Notes: generated by a model not told the origin, from the sequence alone. 64,000 bases of DNA from Bradyrhizobium sp. dw_78 (GCF_018449525.1 NZ_JAAVUS010000001.1:310001-374000), one strand, 5' to 3'; counted from the stretch's first letter, positions 23,822 to 32,928 are shown. Numbers and translations are program-made.

Positions 23822-23907
23822 GTCATGGCCGGGCTCGTCCGGCTATCCACGTCTTCTGGCTCGCGGGGGTAAGAAAGAGATGGATCACCGGGACAGGTCC
23901 GGTGACG
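23822..23907. repeat. REP-like palindrome between ligA and the aminopeptidase gene
   Basis: GTCATGGCCGGGCTCGTCCGG on the left can pair imperfectly with CCGGGACAGGTCCGGTGAC on the right; inner GGCTATCCA and TGGATCA are vestigial arms. The element lies between two convergent genes, where it could act in transcript 3'-end formation. Confidence 0.65.
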
Positions 23908-23929
23908 GCGGGCTTTGTGACGGTGCGCC

Positions 23930-25756
23930 CTACTTCAACGGCGCCGTCGCGGCGTCGAGCCAGGCCTGGGCGGCCTCGTCCAGATGCGGACGGACCTGAT
24001 CGCGCACTTTGGCATGATAATCATTGAGCCAGGCCAGTTCCTTCGCGCTCAGCATCTTCACGTCGATCAAACGCCGGTCGATCGGCGCCAGCGTCAGCGT
24101 CTCGAACGCATTCATCGGCTTTTCGGCGCCGGCGATATCGGCTGCGACCACCAGTTCGAGATTCTCGATCCGGATGCCGAAGGCGTCGGTCTTGTAGTAG
24201 CCAGGTTCGTTGGACAGGATCATGCCGCGCCGGAGCGGCGTGGTGCCGAGTTTTGAAATCCGCGCCGGGCCTTCATGCACCGAGAGGTAGCTGCCGACGC
24301 CGTGGCCGGTGCCGTGCTCGAAATCGATGCCGGCCTGCCACAGGAATTGTCGCGCCAGCGTGTCGAGCTGCGCGCCGGTGGCGCCGTCCGGAAACACCGC
24401 GCGCGCGATCGCGATATGGCCGCGCAGTACGCGGATAAAGCGGTCGCGCATCTCCGCGGTCGGCTCGCCGATCGCGATGGTGCGGGTGACGTCGGTGGTG
24501 CCGTCCTGATATTGCGCACCGGAATCGATCAGCAGGAGATCGCCGGGCGCAATGCGCCGGTTGGTCTTGCGGGTGACGCGATAATGCACGATGGCGCCGT
24601 TCGGCCCGGTGCCGGCGATGGTCGGAAACGATACGTCCTTGAGTGCGCCGGTGTCGCGGCGGAAGGTTTCCAGCGCCTCAACCGCGTCGATCTCGGTCAG
24701 CGCGCCCGACGGCGCTTCGCGGTCCACCCAGGCGAGGAATCGCGCCAGTGCCACCGCGTCGCGCCGGTGCGCTTTCCGCGTGCCCTCGATCTCGGTTGCG
24801 TTCTTGCAGGCCTTGAGCAGGGCGACCGGATCGCTGCCGCGCACGGCCTTGCCGCCGGCGGCGCTGATCAGCCGGCTCAAGGCATCGGCGGCGGTGGCGC
24901 TGTCGAGCGCGATGGAAGCGCCGCGTTGCGCCAGCGCGGTAAGTTCGCCCGTCAGCGCGCCGGGCTCGGCGACATCGGCGGATTGCTCCAGATGATCGCG
25001 CGCGCGGTTGGAGAGCTTGCGGTGGTCGATGAAAATCGTCGGCCTGCCGTCTTTCGGTACCAGCGCGTAGGATAGCGGTAACGGCGTATGCGAGACATCG
25101 GCGCCGCGGATGTTGAAGGTCCAGGCCACCGCGTGCGAATCCGACAGCACCAGCGCATCGACGCCGAGCTTGCCGATTTCTTCCTGAATCCGCGCCAGCT
25201 TGTCGTGTTCGGTCTCGCCAGAGAATTGCGCATCATGAATGCTGACCGGGCCGAGCGGCGGCGCGGGACGTTCGGTCCAGACCGAATCGACCGGGTTGGT
25301 TTCGACCGCGATCAGTTCCGCACCGGCCTTGGCGCAGGCCGCAGCCAGCCGTTCGGCCGCCGCGGATGTATGCAACCAGGGATCGAAGCCGACGCGATCG
25401 CCGGCAGCGAGATGCTTGGTCAGCCAGCTTTCCGGCGGCGGATCGATCAGGGATTCGACGCTCCAGGCCTTGGTGTCGACCTGCTTGGCGGCCTGCAGCG
25501 TATAGCGCCCGTCGACAAACAGCGCGGCCTGATGCGTCAGCACGATTGCCATTCCGGCCGATCCGGTGAACCCGGTCAGCCATGCCAGCCGTTCTTCCGA
25601 CGGCGCGACATATTCATTCTGCTGCTGGTCGGCGCGCGGAACCACGAAGCCGGTGAGCTTCCGTCGTGTCAGTTCCTCGCGAACAGCAGCCAGCCGCGCC
25701 GTCAGCGCCACGCCGCTCTCGGGTTCTTCGAATGTCTGGAAACGGGCTTCGAACAT
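23930..25756 (-). CDS. Xaa-Pro aminopeptidase (M24B, aminopeptidase P family)
   Basis: This cytoplasmic metallopeptidase removes an N-terminal residue preceding proline. At 608 aa it is the long form with two creatinase-like N-terminal domains (residues about 10-310) before the M24 pita-bread domain. Metal-site motifs are LLIDSGAQYQDGTTDVTRTI (the two Asp ligands), GTGHGVGSYLSVHEGP (His ligand) and NEPGYYKTDAFGIRIENLELV (Glu ligands). The start at 25756 (MFEARFQTFEEPESGVALT) is the first good ATG. A 44-bp palindromic element lies 18 bases upstream of the start codon, so it must sit in the promoter or the 5' leader. Confidence 0.92.
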   Translation of the reverse strand: MFEARFQTFEEPESGVALTARLAAVREELTRRKLTGFVVPRADQQQNEYVAPSEERLAWLTGFTGSAGMAIVLTHQAALFVDGRYTLQAAKQVDTKAWSVESLIDPPPESWLTKHLAAGDRVGFDPWLHTSAAAERLAAACAKAGAELIAVETNPVDSVWTERPAPPLGPVSIHDAQFSGETEHDKLARIQEEIGKLGVDALVLSDSHAVAWTFNIRGADVSHTPLPLSYALVPKDGRPTIFIDHRKLSNRARDHLEQSADVAEPGALTGELTALAQRGASIALDSATAADALSRLISAAGGKAVRGSDPVALLKACKNATEIEGTRKAHRRDAVALARFLAWVDREAPSGALTEIDAVEALETFRRDTGALKDVSFPTIAGTGPNGAIVHYRVTRKTNRRIAPGDLLLIDSGAQYQDGTTDVTRTIAIGEPTAEMRDRFIRVLRGHIAIARAVFPDGATGAQLDTLARQFLWQAGIDFEHGTGHGVGSYLSVHEGPARISKLGTTPLRRGMILSNEPGYYKTDAFGIRIENLELVVAADIAGAEKPMNAFETLTLAPIDRRLIDVKMLSAKELAWLNDYHAKVRDQVRPHLDEAAQAWLDAATAPLK

Positions 25757-26153
25757 GATTCAATCATTCTATCGCGTTTTCGAGCGAAGTGGGTACCGGT
25801 TCGCATGAAGAAAACGCGTCGGGAAACGGACCGGGCATGATCCGGACCCGGCAGCGCCGCGCTGACCCAAATTGGGAACCGGTTTTCCCGGCGGCGGGCG
25901 CGAAGCCCTGCACGGAAATCGGGCTCGAACAAGAGGGAATGTGATGACCCAATTCAATCTGATCGGATCATGAGCCGGTCTTGCGACCACAGGTTTGCGG
26001 TAAGCGATCACAGGTTTGCAGCGAAGCCTACTATCCCTTAGCATGACTTGTGCTCGAATATTGGACATGACAAACAGTTTACACCGCAAGCTGTTCGTCT
26101 AAGATCAACTGGGGCTCTCAGCAGTGTCTCAACTCAACGACGAGGGATAGGCA
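25757..26153. other. Intergenic region between divergent genes, mostly repeat-derived
   Basis: This is 397 bp between the aminopeptidase start and the small ORF at 26154. It contains the 44-bp element at 25774-25817. A stretch rich in ATGATCCGGACCCGG and GGTTTTCCC (25838-25895) resembles a decayed copy of the hairpin near uvrD. The remainder (25960-26140) is lower in GC and may carry the promoter of the small gene. Confidence 0.5.
25774..25817. repeat. 44-bp palindromic element A, copy 2
   Basis: The sequence begins GCGTTTTCGAGCGAAGTGGG and ends TTCGCATGAAGAAAACGC. It has the same length and arms as the other A copies. Hairpin B is not present after it. Confidence 0.88.
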
Positions 26154-26342
26154 ATGCCAGCTTTCACGTTTGAGAAGATTTCGCCGCCGGTCCGTCGCGT
26201 ACCGGCCGCGCCCGTCGCGAACAAGAAGCAGCGTGGCATCGTCGTTCAGATGCTGGAGCGTTTTGCCGACGTGCGCGTCAGGCGCAGGCTGCGTGCGGAT
26301 AAGGGCGTCAGCGCGCTCGGTGAGCAGAAAACGCAGGATTAA
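26154..26342 (+). CDS. Small conserved-type hypothetical protein
   Basis: This 62-residue basic protein begins MPAFTFEKISPPVRRVPAAP and continues with KKQRGIVVQMLERFADVRVRRRL. A good ribosome site GAGGGA (26142-26147) sits seven bases before the ATG, and the reading frame ends with a TAA. No domain that I can name is present, and no signal peptide or membrane segment is seen. The composition (Arg/Lys-rich amphipathic middle) and the clean start suggest a real gene of unknown role. It resembles short proteins I associate with Bradyrhizobium-type genomes, which is recollection rather than a search result. Confidence 0.65.
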   Translation: MPAFTFEKISPPVRRVPAAPVANKKQRGIVVQMLERFADVRVRRRLRADKGVSALGEQKTQD

Positions 26343-26375
26343 TTCTCAGCCTGTTAATTCTCAGTCCATTAGTTT

Positions 26376-27269
26376 TCAGCTTATGTAGCGCAACAGAAGG
26401 CTGCTCCAGCCTTCGATCCTGACATGCCGTAGCGGCACCAGCCCGCGTACACGATAGGCGGCAATCACGCTTGCGGCCTGATGCGTCAACAGGCCCGACA
26501 GGACCACCAGCGCAGAAGGCGCCAGATGCCGCGCCATCGGCGTCGCCAATTGCCGCAACGGATTGGCGAGGATGTTCGCCAGCACCAGGTCGAACGGGCC
26601 GGCTTCCGCGAATTGCGGCGCCGAGAAACCGGTCGCGCAGATGGCTTTGACGAGATGGCCGGTTTCGTTGAGGCGGGCGTTTTCGCGCGCCACCGCAACC
26701 GAGGACGGATCGATGTCGCTGGCCAGCACCTCACGATGCAGCGCCTTCGCCGCGGCGATCCCGAGCACGCCGGTGCCGGTGCCGAGATCAAGCACGCGCC
26801 GCGGATCATATTTCTTCAGGACATGATCGAGCAGCAGCAGGCAGCCGCGCGTTGTGCCGTGATGGCCGGTGCCGAACGCCAGCGCCGCCTCGATCTCGAT
26901 GCCGATCTTGTTGGGCGGCACGCGCGAACGGTCGTGCTGGCCATGCACGACGAAGCGCCCGGCGGGGACCGGCACCAGATCCTCGAGGCTGGCCTTGACC
27001 CAGTCCTTGGCCTCCACCGTGTCGAAGGTGATGGCTTGCGCGACGTCGGCGCCGGCCGCGCTGCCCACGAGTTCGCGGACCAGCGCCTGATCGGGCGGCT
27101 CGGCGAAATGCACGGTGACATCCCAGCGCCCGTCCGGTCGCTCGAACGCGGCGATCGCGGCCTGGCCCTCGAAGAAGATCTCGGTGAGAACGTCAACGAC
27201 GGTCTTGGCGGCCTGTTCGTCGCCGATGGCAAAGCTCGCGCGACAGGTGGCGGGGGTCGGGGTCATCAT
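26376..27269 (-). CDS. prmA: Ribosomal protein L11 methyltransferase PrmA
   Basis: PrmA trimethylates ribosomal protein L11 with S-adenosylmethionine. I choose the ATG at 27269 (MMTPTPATCRASFAIGDEQAA, 297 aa). The frame is open to 27362, but the extra 31 residues are not family-like and would extend towards the upstream gene. The N-terminal L11-recognition domain is followed by a linker with IEAALAFGTGHHGTTRGCLLLL. SAM motif I is VLDLGTGTGVLGIAAAKAL, the acidic residue is in LASDIDPSSVAVARENARLN, and the catalytic-loop region is LVLANILANPLRQLA. The gene lies 56 bases downstream of a secreted-protein gene on the same strand. Confidence 0.93.
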   Translation of the reverse strand: MMTPTPATCRASFAIGDEQAAKTVVDVLTEIFFEGQAAIAAFERPDGRWDVTVHFAEPPDQALVRELVGSAAGADVAQAITFDTVEAKDWVKASLEDLVPVPAGRFVVHGQHDRSRVPPNKIGIEIEAALAFGTGHHGTTRGCLLLLDHVLKKYDPRRVLDLGTGTGVLGIAAAKALHREVLASDIDPSSVAVARENARLNETGHLVKAICATGFSAPQFAEAGPFDLVLANILANPLRQLATPMARHLAPSALVVLSGLLTHQAASVIAAYRVRGLVPLRHVRIEGWSSLLLRYIS

Positions 27270-27325
27270 GGGGCGAGGCTTAGCACAGCCGGAAGCGCCT
27301 GACACGCAGGTGTCCGATACGAAGC

Positions 27326-27856
27326 CTACTGGATCGTCGGCTGAGACTGCCGGACATGCCACATCATCGTCGGTGAGCCATCCGATTCGAACTCCAGCTC
27401 ATAGGTCTTGCCGTTCTGATCCGTCGCGCTGCAGGAAACACGGGAAATCTGTCCGGTGACGAAGCTTCCGGACTGCCTGCATTTTCCGGTCGATAATTCC
27501 ACGGCGGCCACCGGCAAGCCATCGGCGGTGGGCCTTTCCCTGGACTTCAGCAGCATCCGGTCGATCGGCAGTTCGTACAATTCGTCCTGCCGCCGGCCGT
27601 TGTCGCCCGAGAAGGTGACGATGTGGCGATCGTCCGCGGGGTCGTCGAGTACGATCGTGAAATTCGCCCGGCCAAGTTCGGTCTGGTAGAACGAAACCGC
27701 CTTGCACGCGAACACACTTCCAGCGATTTTGAGCGTGCTGCATTTCCCCGACATCAGCGCGAAGGCAACCGTATCCGGCTCCTGTGGCGGCTCGGCGGCA
27801 GCCTGACCGGCAAGGCAAAGGATGGCAATCGCAAACAGTCTCCGGCAACAGCGCAT
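27326..27856 (-). CDS. Secreted hypothetical protein with signal peptide
   Basis: This protein has 176 aa from the ATG at 27856 (MRCCRRLFAIAILCLAGQAAAEPP). It shows a typical Sec signal peptide: Arg-rich n-region, hydrophobic core and AQAAAE-type cleavage site near residue 20. The mature part is a mixed alpha/beta sequence with four cysteines (SGKCSTL, FACKAVSF, TGKCRQSG, RVSCSATD) that could form two disulfides in the periplasm. No enzyme motif is recognisable. An upstream in-frame ATG at 27943 would place a long tail before the signal sequence and is rejected. The function is unknown. Confidence 0.75.
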   Translation of the reverse strand: MRCCRRLFAIAILCLAGQAAAEPPQEPDTVAFALMSGKCSTLKIAGSVFACKAVSFYQTELGRANFTIVLDDPADDRHIVTFSGDNGRRQDELYELPIDRMLLKSRERPTADGLPVAAVELSTGKCRQSGSFVTGQISRVSCSATDQNGKTYELEFESDGSPTMMWHVRQSQPTIQ

Positions 27857-28087
27857 CGGTCTGCTCTTAATATTCGGACGCAAAATTAACGGCATCAGGA
27901 ATTGGCAAATTCGTCCGAAATTGGGGCGGGAACAAGCCTTCATACCGCTGCTGGAGCCTTGCAGGAAGGGCAGGTAAATTCATAAAACCGGGCTGTCGCC
28001 GGGGGGCGTGTCTCAGTTTGAATTTCAGCTCTGCGTGGGAGTCAACGGCAACTATCAGGCGGGTGGGTCTCCTGATATAAGACGGGA

Positions 28088-28510
28088 ATGCTGAAACTTA
28101 CCTGTCTCTGCGGTCAAGTCCGCATCGAAGTGGCAAAGCGACCGGACTTCATCAACGAGTGCAATTGCACGCTATGCAGCAAGTCTGGCGCTCGCTGGTC
28201 CTATTTCCATCCCTCCGAAGTCAGCATCGAGGGCGCGACCAGAGAATATAGCCGGGAAGACAAAGAAGATCCGGCCGCAGCAATCCACTTCTGCGGCCGA
28301 TGTGGTTCGACGACGCATTTCACGCTGACGGAGAGCGCCATATCGAAATTTGGCAATGTCCAGACGGGCATTAATATGTCGCTGGCAGATGAACGCGATC
28401 TCGTCGGAATCGAACTTCGTTACCCTGACGGACGGGCTTGGTCGGGCGGGGCTGACTTCGGCTATGTGCGGGAGCCCCGGCTCATTGGCCAAAGTGCGGC
28501 TTCGCAATGA
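28088..28510 (+). CDS. GFA/CENP-V domain zinc protein
   Basis: This 140-aa protein belongs to the GFA family, which includes glutathione-dependent formaldehyde-activating enzyme-like proteins. The zinc-site cysteines are visible as LTCLCGQVRIE near the N-terminus, ECNCTLCSKSG at about residues 24-34 and HFCGRCGSTTHF at about 68-79. It has no signal peptide. GFA members bind zinc, and some act on glutathione adducts, but most are of unknown substrate, so a precise activity should not be assigned. It is a single gene flanked by a divergent unit on the left and a convergent oxidoreductase on the right. Confidence 0.85.
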   Translation: MLKLTCLCGQVRIEVAKRPDFINECNCTLCSKSGARWSYFHPSEVSIEGATREYSREDKEDPAAAIHFCGRCGSTTHFTLTESAISKFGNVQTGINMSLADERDLVGIELRYPDGRAWSGGADFGYVREPRLIGQSAASQ

Positions 28511-28640
28511 TTACTGACGAGGATTGCCGCTAAGGCGAAAGCCAAACTGGGACACTACCCCGAGGGCACAGCTTGTTCGGGTTTGGCGCAGGACTTATGC
28601 ACCGTGTTACGCACGTGCCGTACACCGGACCAGACCTCCG

Positions 28641-28755
28641 TTTTCAACAGGCTTCAGCGGAATATCTCAACAGCGATCGCACAGGCTTTTCCACAGGCCT
28701 ATCGACAGCTTTTCCACAACCTGTCCACCGGCTTGTCAACGGGTTGCGAACAGCG
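28641..28755. repeat. Degenerate 23-bp tandem repeats with DnaA-box-like cores
   Basis: Five successive 23-bp units begin at 28641, 28664, 28687, 28710 and 28733. Their cores are TTTTCAACA, ATCTCAACA, TTTTCCACA, TTTTCCACA and TTGTCAACG. The third and fourth match the DnaA box consensus TTWTNCACA. The spacing is exactly 23 bases each time. The last unit overlaps the 3' end of the minus-strand oxidoreductase gene. Confidence 0.7.
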
Positions 28756-30343
28756 AGCGGTGATCGGCCAAAATGACCCGCGCGGCGTTGTGGCCGGGGG
28801 CGCCGGTGACGCCACCGCCGGGATGGGCGCCGGAGCCGCAATGGTAGAGGCCTTTCAAGGGCCCGCGGTAATCGGCGTGGCCCAGCATCGGGCGGGCCGA
28901 GAACAGCTGATTCAGCGTTAGCGCGCCGTGGAAGATATCCCCGCCCAACAGGCCGAACTGGCGCTCCAGATCGAGCGGCGACAGCGCCTGCCGGCCGATG
29001 ACGCTGGCCGCGAAGCCGGGCGCGTATTGATCCACGGTTGCGATCATGAGGTCGGCGACCGCCTCGCGATGGTCGTCCCAGGATTGGCCGCCGGGCAATT
29101 GCGGCGCAACGTGCTGGCAGAACAGGCTCGCGACATGCTGGCCCGGAGGGGCCAGCGTCTCGTCGAGCGTCGAGGGGATCAGCACCTCGACCACCGGCTG
29201 GCGGCTCCAGCCGTGGTCGCGCGCGTCCTGCCAGGCGCGGTCCATGTAATCCAGGCTCGGGGCGATGATGATGCCGGCGGTGAGATGATCGCCCGCGCCG
29301 GGCTGTGCCGTGAACGAGGGCAGGGCGTTCAGCGCGACATTGATCCGGAACGTGCCGGAGCCGTTGCGCCAGTGCGAGATGCGTTCGAGGAATGCCGGCG
29401 GCAGCGCGCCTGACGGTATCAGCCGCGTATACAGCAGTTTCGGGTTGACGCCGGAGACGACATATCTCGCGCGGATGGCCTCGCCATTGTCGAGGACGAC
29501 GCCCGCCGCACGGCCGCGTTCGACGATGACCTCGCGCACGCCGGTCTCGGTCCGGATCTCCACGCCGCGCCCGCGGGCCGCGCTCGCCATCGCCTGTGTG
29601 ATCGCGCCCATGCCGCCGATGGCGTGGCCCCAGACGCTTTTCTTGCCGTTCACCTCGCCGAACGCGTGGTGCAGCATCACATAGGCCGAGCCCGCGGCAT
29701 AAGGGCTGGCGTAATTGCCGACGATGGCGTCGAAGCCGAACACCGCCTTGACCAGATCGTTCTCGAATCGCTCGTCCAGCATCTCGCCGGCCGAGCGCGT
29801 GAACAAATCGAGCAGGCTGCGCTGCTGCTCCAGCGTCAGCCGCCGCAGGATGTTCGCGGTGCCGAGCGCATTAAAGCTTTCGCGGACGGCGCCGACGCCA
29901 AAACCCTCGACGAGGTTCGGCGGCGCGCGCAACACGAATTGCCGCAGCACGTCGGCGATCGCTTCCAGCTCGCGCGAAAACGCCTCGATCCGGGCAGCGT
30001 CGCGTTCGCTGAGTTTGGCGACCGACGGCAGCGTGCGGCCTTCGCCGGTGAGGAGATAGCGGCCGTCGGGCGCGGGCAGGAAATTCTGCGCGCGGCGTTC
30101 GACGAGGCGCAGGCCGTGATCGGCGAGCTTCAGGTCGGCGACGACTTTCGGATTGAGCAGGCTGACGGTATAGGCCGCGACCGAATTGCGGAATCCCGGA
30201 TGGAATTCCTCGGTGACCGCGGCGCCCCCCACCGCCTTGCGCCGCTCGACCATTTTCACGCGCAAGCCCGCCGCCGCCAGATAGGCCGCACAGGTGAGGC
30301 CGTTATGCCCCGCGCCGATAATGAGAACGTCGGTTTCCGTCAT
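28736..30343 (-). CDS. Phytoene dehydrogenase-like FAD/NAD(P) oxidoreductase
   Basis: This 535-aa flavoprotein belongs to the amine oxidase/phytoene desaturase superfamily. The N-terminal dinucleotide-binding motif is VLIIGAGHNGLTCAAYLAAAG (residues about 5-25), followed by VGGAAVTEEFHPGFRNS. The C-terminal FAD contact region is LYHCGSGAHPGGGVTGAPGHNAAR. No carotenoid synthesis genes (crtB, crtE) accompany it, so a role in carotenoid desaturation is unlikely; it is closer to the PYROXD2-type group, whose substrates are poorly known. It has no signal peptide. The start ATG at 30343 gives a clean N-terminus, and a REP-like element lies just upstream. Confidence 0.87.
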   Translation of the reverse strand: MTETDVLIIGAGHNGLTCAAYLAAAGLRVKMVERRKAVGGAAVTEEFHPGFRNSVAAYTVSLLNPKVVADLKLADHGLRLVERRAQNFLPAPDGRYLLTGEGRTLPSVAKLSERDAARIEAFSRELEAIADVLRQFVLRAPPNLVEGFGVGAVRESFNALGTANILRRLTLEQQRSLLDLFTRSAGEMLDERFENDLVKAVFGFDAIVGNYASPYAAGSAYVMLHHAFGEVNGKKSVWGHAIGGMGAITQAMASAARGRGVEIRTETGVREVIVERGRAAGVVLDNGEAIRARYVVSGVNPKLLYTRLIPSGALPPAFLERISHWRNGSGTFRINVALNALPSFTAQPGAGDHLTAGIIIAPSLDYMDRAWQDARDHGWSRQPVVEVLIPSTLDETLAPPGQHVASLFCQHVAPQLPGGQSWDDHREAVADLMIATVDQYAPGFAASVIGRQALSPLDLERQFGLLGGDIFHGALTLNQLFSARPMLGHADYRGPLKGLYHCGSGAHPGGGVTGAPGHNAARVILADHRSLFATR

Positions 30344-30363
30344 ATGCGTTTCATGTTTGGACT

Positions 30364-30486
30364 GTCACTCCGGGATGGTGCATTAGCACCAGACCTCAGA
30401 TGCGCAATAGCGCATCGGGGAATCTCGAGATTCTCCGATGTGCAATGGCACATTGTAGTTCGAGGCTTGCATCGCCCCGGAATGAC
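30364..30486. repeat. REP-like palindrome, 123 bp, with nested hairpins
   Basis: The ends GTCACTCCGGGATG and CATCGCCCCGGAATGAC pair. Nested short palindromes are GATGCGCAATAGCGCATC and ATGTGCAATGGCACAT. The second palindrome also occurs in the element inside uvrD. It separates two divergently read genes. Confidence 0.8.
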
Positions 30487-30648
30487 GGCTCAAGTCGTCA
30501 TACCAGTGTTTCCGATGTTTTCTATCCGAGAGGCGCAGGCGAGCACAGCGATAAGTGACAATCCCGCCGTCTCGCCCGCATTGCCCGCGATGGCGTGATA
30601 TGGTCCATTGCCACCGAATCCCGTCACCGGGTGCCTGCCGGAGTTTTC

Positions 30649-32928
30649 ATGACCTCGCTTGCTACGCCTGCCGTCACGACCCCGTCCTCCGTCTCGCGCA
30701 ACCGGCTTATATTGGTGGTCTACACCTCGGCGATCTTCGTCAGCGCGCTGTTGTTGTTCTCGGTGCAGCCGCTGTTCACCAAGATGGTGCTGCCGCGGCT
30801 CGGCGGCTCGCCGGCGGTGTGGTCGGTGGCGATGGTGTTCTTCCAGTCGCTGCTGCTCGCGGGCTATGCCTACGCGCATTACCTGATGCAGGTCAAAAAC
30901 CGCCTCATCCCGGTCGTGGTGCATCTGCTGCTGCTGCTGGTCGCGCTGTTGACGCTGCCGCTGTCGATTGCCGGCGGCTGGGGCGAGCCGCCGTCGAGCG
31001 GCTATGCGTTCTGGCTGCTCGGCCTGTTCGCGGTCTCGATCGGGCTGCCGTTCTTCGCGCTCGCCGCCAACAACCCGCTGCTGCAGGCCTGGTTCGTCCG
31101 AACCGGCCATCCGGACGGACCCGATCCCTACTTCCTCTACGCCTCCTCGAATATCGGAAGTTTCCTGGCGCTGTTGTCCTATCCGGTGCTGCTGGAGCCG
31201 ATGTTCACGCTGCGCACGCAGAATCTGCTCTGGACCGGCGGCTACGGGTTGCTGATCGTCCTGATCGCGGGCTGCGGCGCGCTGTTGCTGCGTTCGCCGG
31301 CGATGGCGGCGGTGGATACGCTCGCGGCGGATGCCGACACCCCGGCGCCGGCCTGGGGCTTGCGCGCGCGCTGGATTTTCCTGGCCGCGGTCCCCTCGGG
31401 CCTCTTGATCGCGGTGACCGCGCATATTGCCACCGACGTCGCCTCGGCGCCGTTGCTATGGGTGTTGCCGCTGTCGCTGTATCTGTTGACCTGGGTGCTG
31501 GTGTTCCAGTCGCGCCCGCTGCTGCCGCATCGCTGGATGCTGATGGTGCAGCCGCTGGCGATCATGGGCATCGTCGTGCTGCTGGCGGTCGGCGGCGAAC
31601 AGAACCTGCTGCTGACGCTCGGTGGACATCTGCTTTGTTTCTTCATCATCGCGATGACCTGCCACGGCGAACTGGCGCGGACCCGGCCGGCCGCGAAATA
31701 TCTCACCGGTTTCTACGTCGCATTGTCGTTCGGCGGCATGATCGGCGGATTGTTCGCAGGCCTGATTGCGCCGTTTGCGTTCTCCTGGGTTGCGGAATAT
31801 CCGATCCTGGTCGCACTGGCGGCGTTGTGCCGGCCGCCGGGTGACGGACTGAACAAGCGCTGGCGGCGTTGGTACTGGCCGCTTCTTGCCGTCCTGGCTG
31901 TGGTGTTGATCGCGCCGTCCTACAGCACCGGCAAAGTGATCGGCTGGCTGGACGAGCAGAGGATCTATATTGCCAGCGCCGTCGCCGTCGTCGCGATGAT
32001 CCTGGCCGTCCTGTGCAAGCTCGGGCGCTGGAAATTCGCCGCCGCGATTGCGCTGGCTCTGGTCCTGGCGCGGGTCTATCCGCCGGACCAGGGACGGGTG
32101 GAAACGGTGCGCAGCTTTTTCGGCGTCCACAAGATCGTGGTGACGCCGAACGGCCAGTACCATGTACTGATGCACGGCACCACGACGCACGGCGCCCAGA
32201 AATTTCTGAACAACGACGGCACCCCCGTTACCGGGCGGCCCGAGCCGATCTCCTATTACCACAAGGACGGCGGCATCGGCCGGGCGATCACGGCGATCCG
32301 CGAACGCAAGGGTGTACCGCTGCGCGTCGCCGTGATCGGGCTTGGCGCCGGCACGCTGACCTGCGCCTCCGAGCCCGGCGAGACCTGGAAATTCTTCGAG
32401 ATCGACCAGTCGATGGTCGACACCGCGCGCGACCCGAAATATTTCAGCTTCGTGAAGAATTGCGCGCCGGACCTGAAGCCGGTGATGGGCGATGCGCGGC
32501 TGACCTTCGCCAGGGAGCCTGACGGCGTCTACGACCTGATCATCGTCGACGCCTATTCGTCGGACGCGATCCCGATCCACCTCGCCACCCAGGAGGCGAT
32601 GAAGATCTACAAGGACAAGCTTACGCCGCAGGGGGCGGTGGTGATGCATGTCTCCAACCGCAATCTGGAACTGGCGAGCGTCGTCGTCGGCATCGCGAAA
32701 GCCAACGATCTCAAGAGCTGGGTCTATAGCGAGGATTCCAACCGCGACAGCGAATACATCTTCCCGACCGAGGTCGTGGTCTCGGCGCGAGAGGATGCCG
32801 ATGTCGGCAAGCTCGCGTCCTCCGACCTGTGGGAAGAGACCGACGCCGACCCGAATCAGCGGATCTGGACCGACGATTATTCCAACGTGCTGGGCGCGGT
32901 CTACCGGCGGCTGCGCGACGGCGAGTAG
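30649..32928 (+). CDS. Multi-pass membrane protein with spermidine-synthase-like domain
   Basis: The 759-aa protein starts at the ATG at 30649 (MTSLATPAVTTPSSV). Residues about 15-475 contain some dozen or more hydrophobic segments (for example LILVVYTSAIFVSALLLFSV and MIGGLFAGLIAPFAFSW). The C-terminal 250 residues form a Rossmann aminopropyltransferase-like domain: VAVIGLGAGTLTC, KFFEIDQSMVDTA, VMGDARLTFA and DLIIVDAYSSDAIPIHL, the last with the catalytic-type aspartate. Fused MFS/spermidine-synthase proteins of this kind are widespread, but few have a known substrate. Whether it makes polyamines is not shown by the sequence; no speD or speE neighbour is present. Confidence 0.85.
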   Translation: MTSLATPAVTTPSSVSRNRLILVVYTSAIFVSALLLFSVQPLFTKMVLPRLGGSPAVWSVAMVFFQSLLLAGYAYAHYLMQVKNRLIPVVVHLLLLLVALLTLPLSIAGGWGEPPSSGYAFWLLGLFAVSIGLPFFALAANNPLLQAWFVRTGHPDGPDPYFLYASSNIGSFLALLSYPVLLEPMFTLRTQNLLWTGGYGLLIVLIAGCGALLLRSPAMAAVDTLAADADTPAPAWGLRARWIFLAAVPSGLLIAVTAHIATDVASAPLLWVLPLSLYLLTWVLVFQSRPLLPHRWMLMVQPLAIMGIVVLLAVGGEQNLLLTLGGHLLCFFIIAMTCHGELARTRPAAKYLTGFYVALSFGGMIGGLFAGLIAPFAFSWVAEYPILVALAALCRPPGDGLNKRWRRWYWPLLAVLAVVLIAPSYSTGKVIGWLDEQRIYIASAVAVVAMILAVLCKLGRWKFAAAIALALVLARVYPPDQGRVETVRSFFGVHKIVVTPNGQYHVLMHGTTTHGAQKFLNNDGTPVTGRPEPISYYHKDGGIGRAITAIRERKGVPLRVAVIGLGAGTLTCASEPGETWKFFEIDQSMVDTARDPKYFSFVKNCAPDLKPVMGDARLTFAREPDGVYDLIIVDAYSSDAIPIHLATQEAMKIYKDKLTPQGAVVMHVSNRNLELASVVVGIAKANDLKSWVYSEDSNRDSEYIFPTEVVVSAREDADVGKLASSDLWEETDADPNQRIWTDDYSNVLGAVYRRLRDGE

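Noticed and set aside
28641..28755. A chromosomal replication origin at the DnaA-box-like array
   Set aside because: There is no AT-rich unwinding region and no origin-associated gene nearby, and only two exact boxes exist. I keep the array as a repeat with possible DnaA binding.
28736..30343. Carotenoid phytoene desaturase (crtI)
   Set aside because: Only the general FAD fold is shared. No carotenoid genes are near and the C-terminal pattern fits the wider oxidoreductase group.
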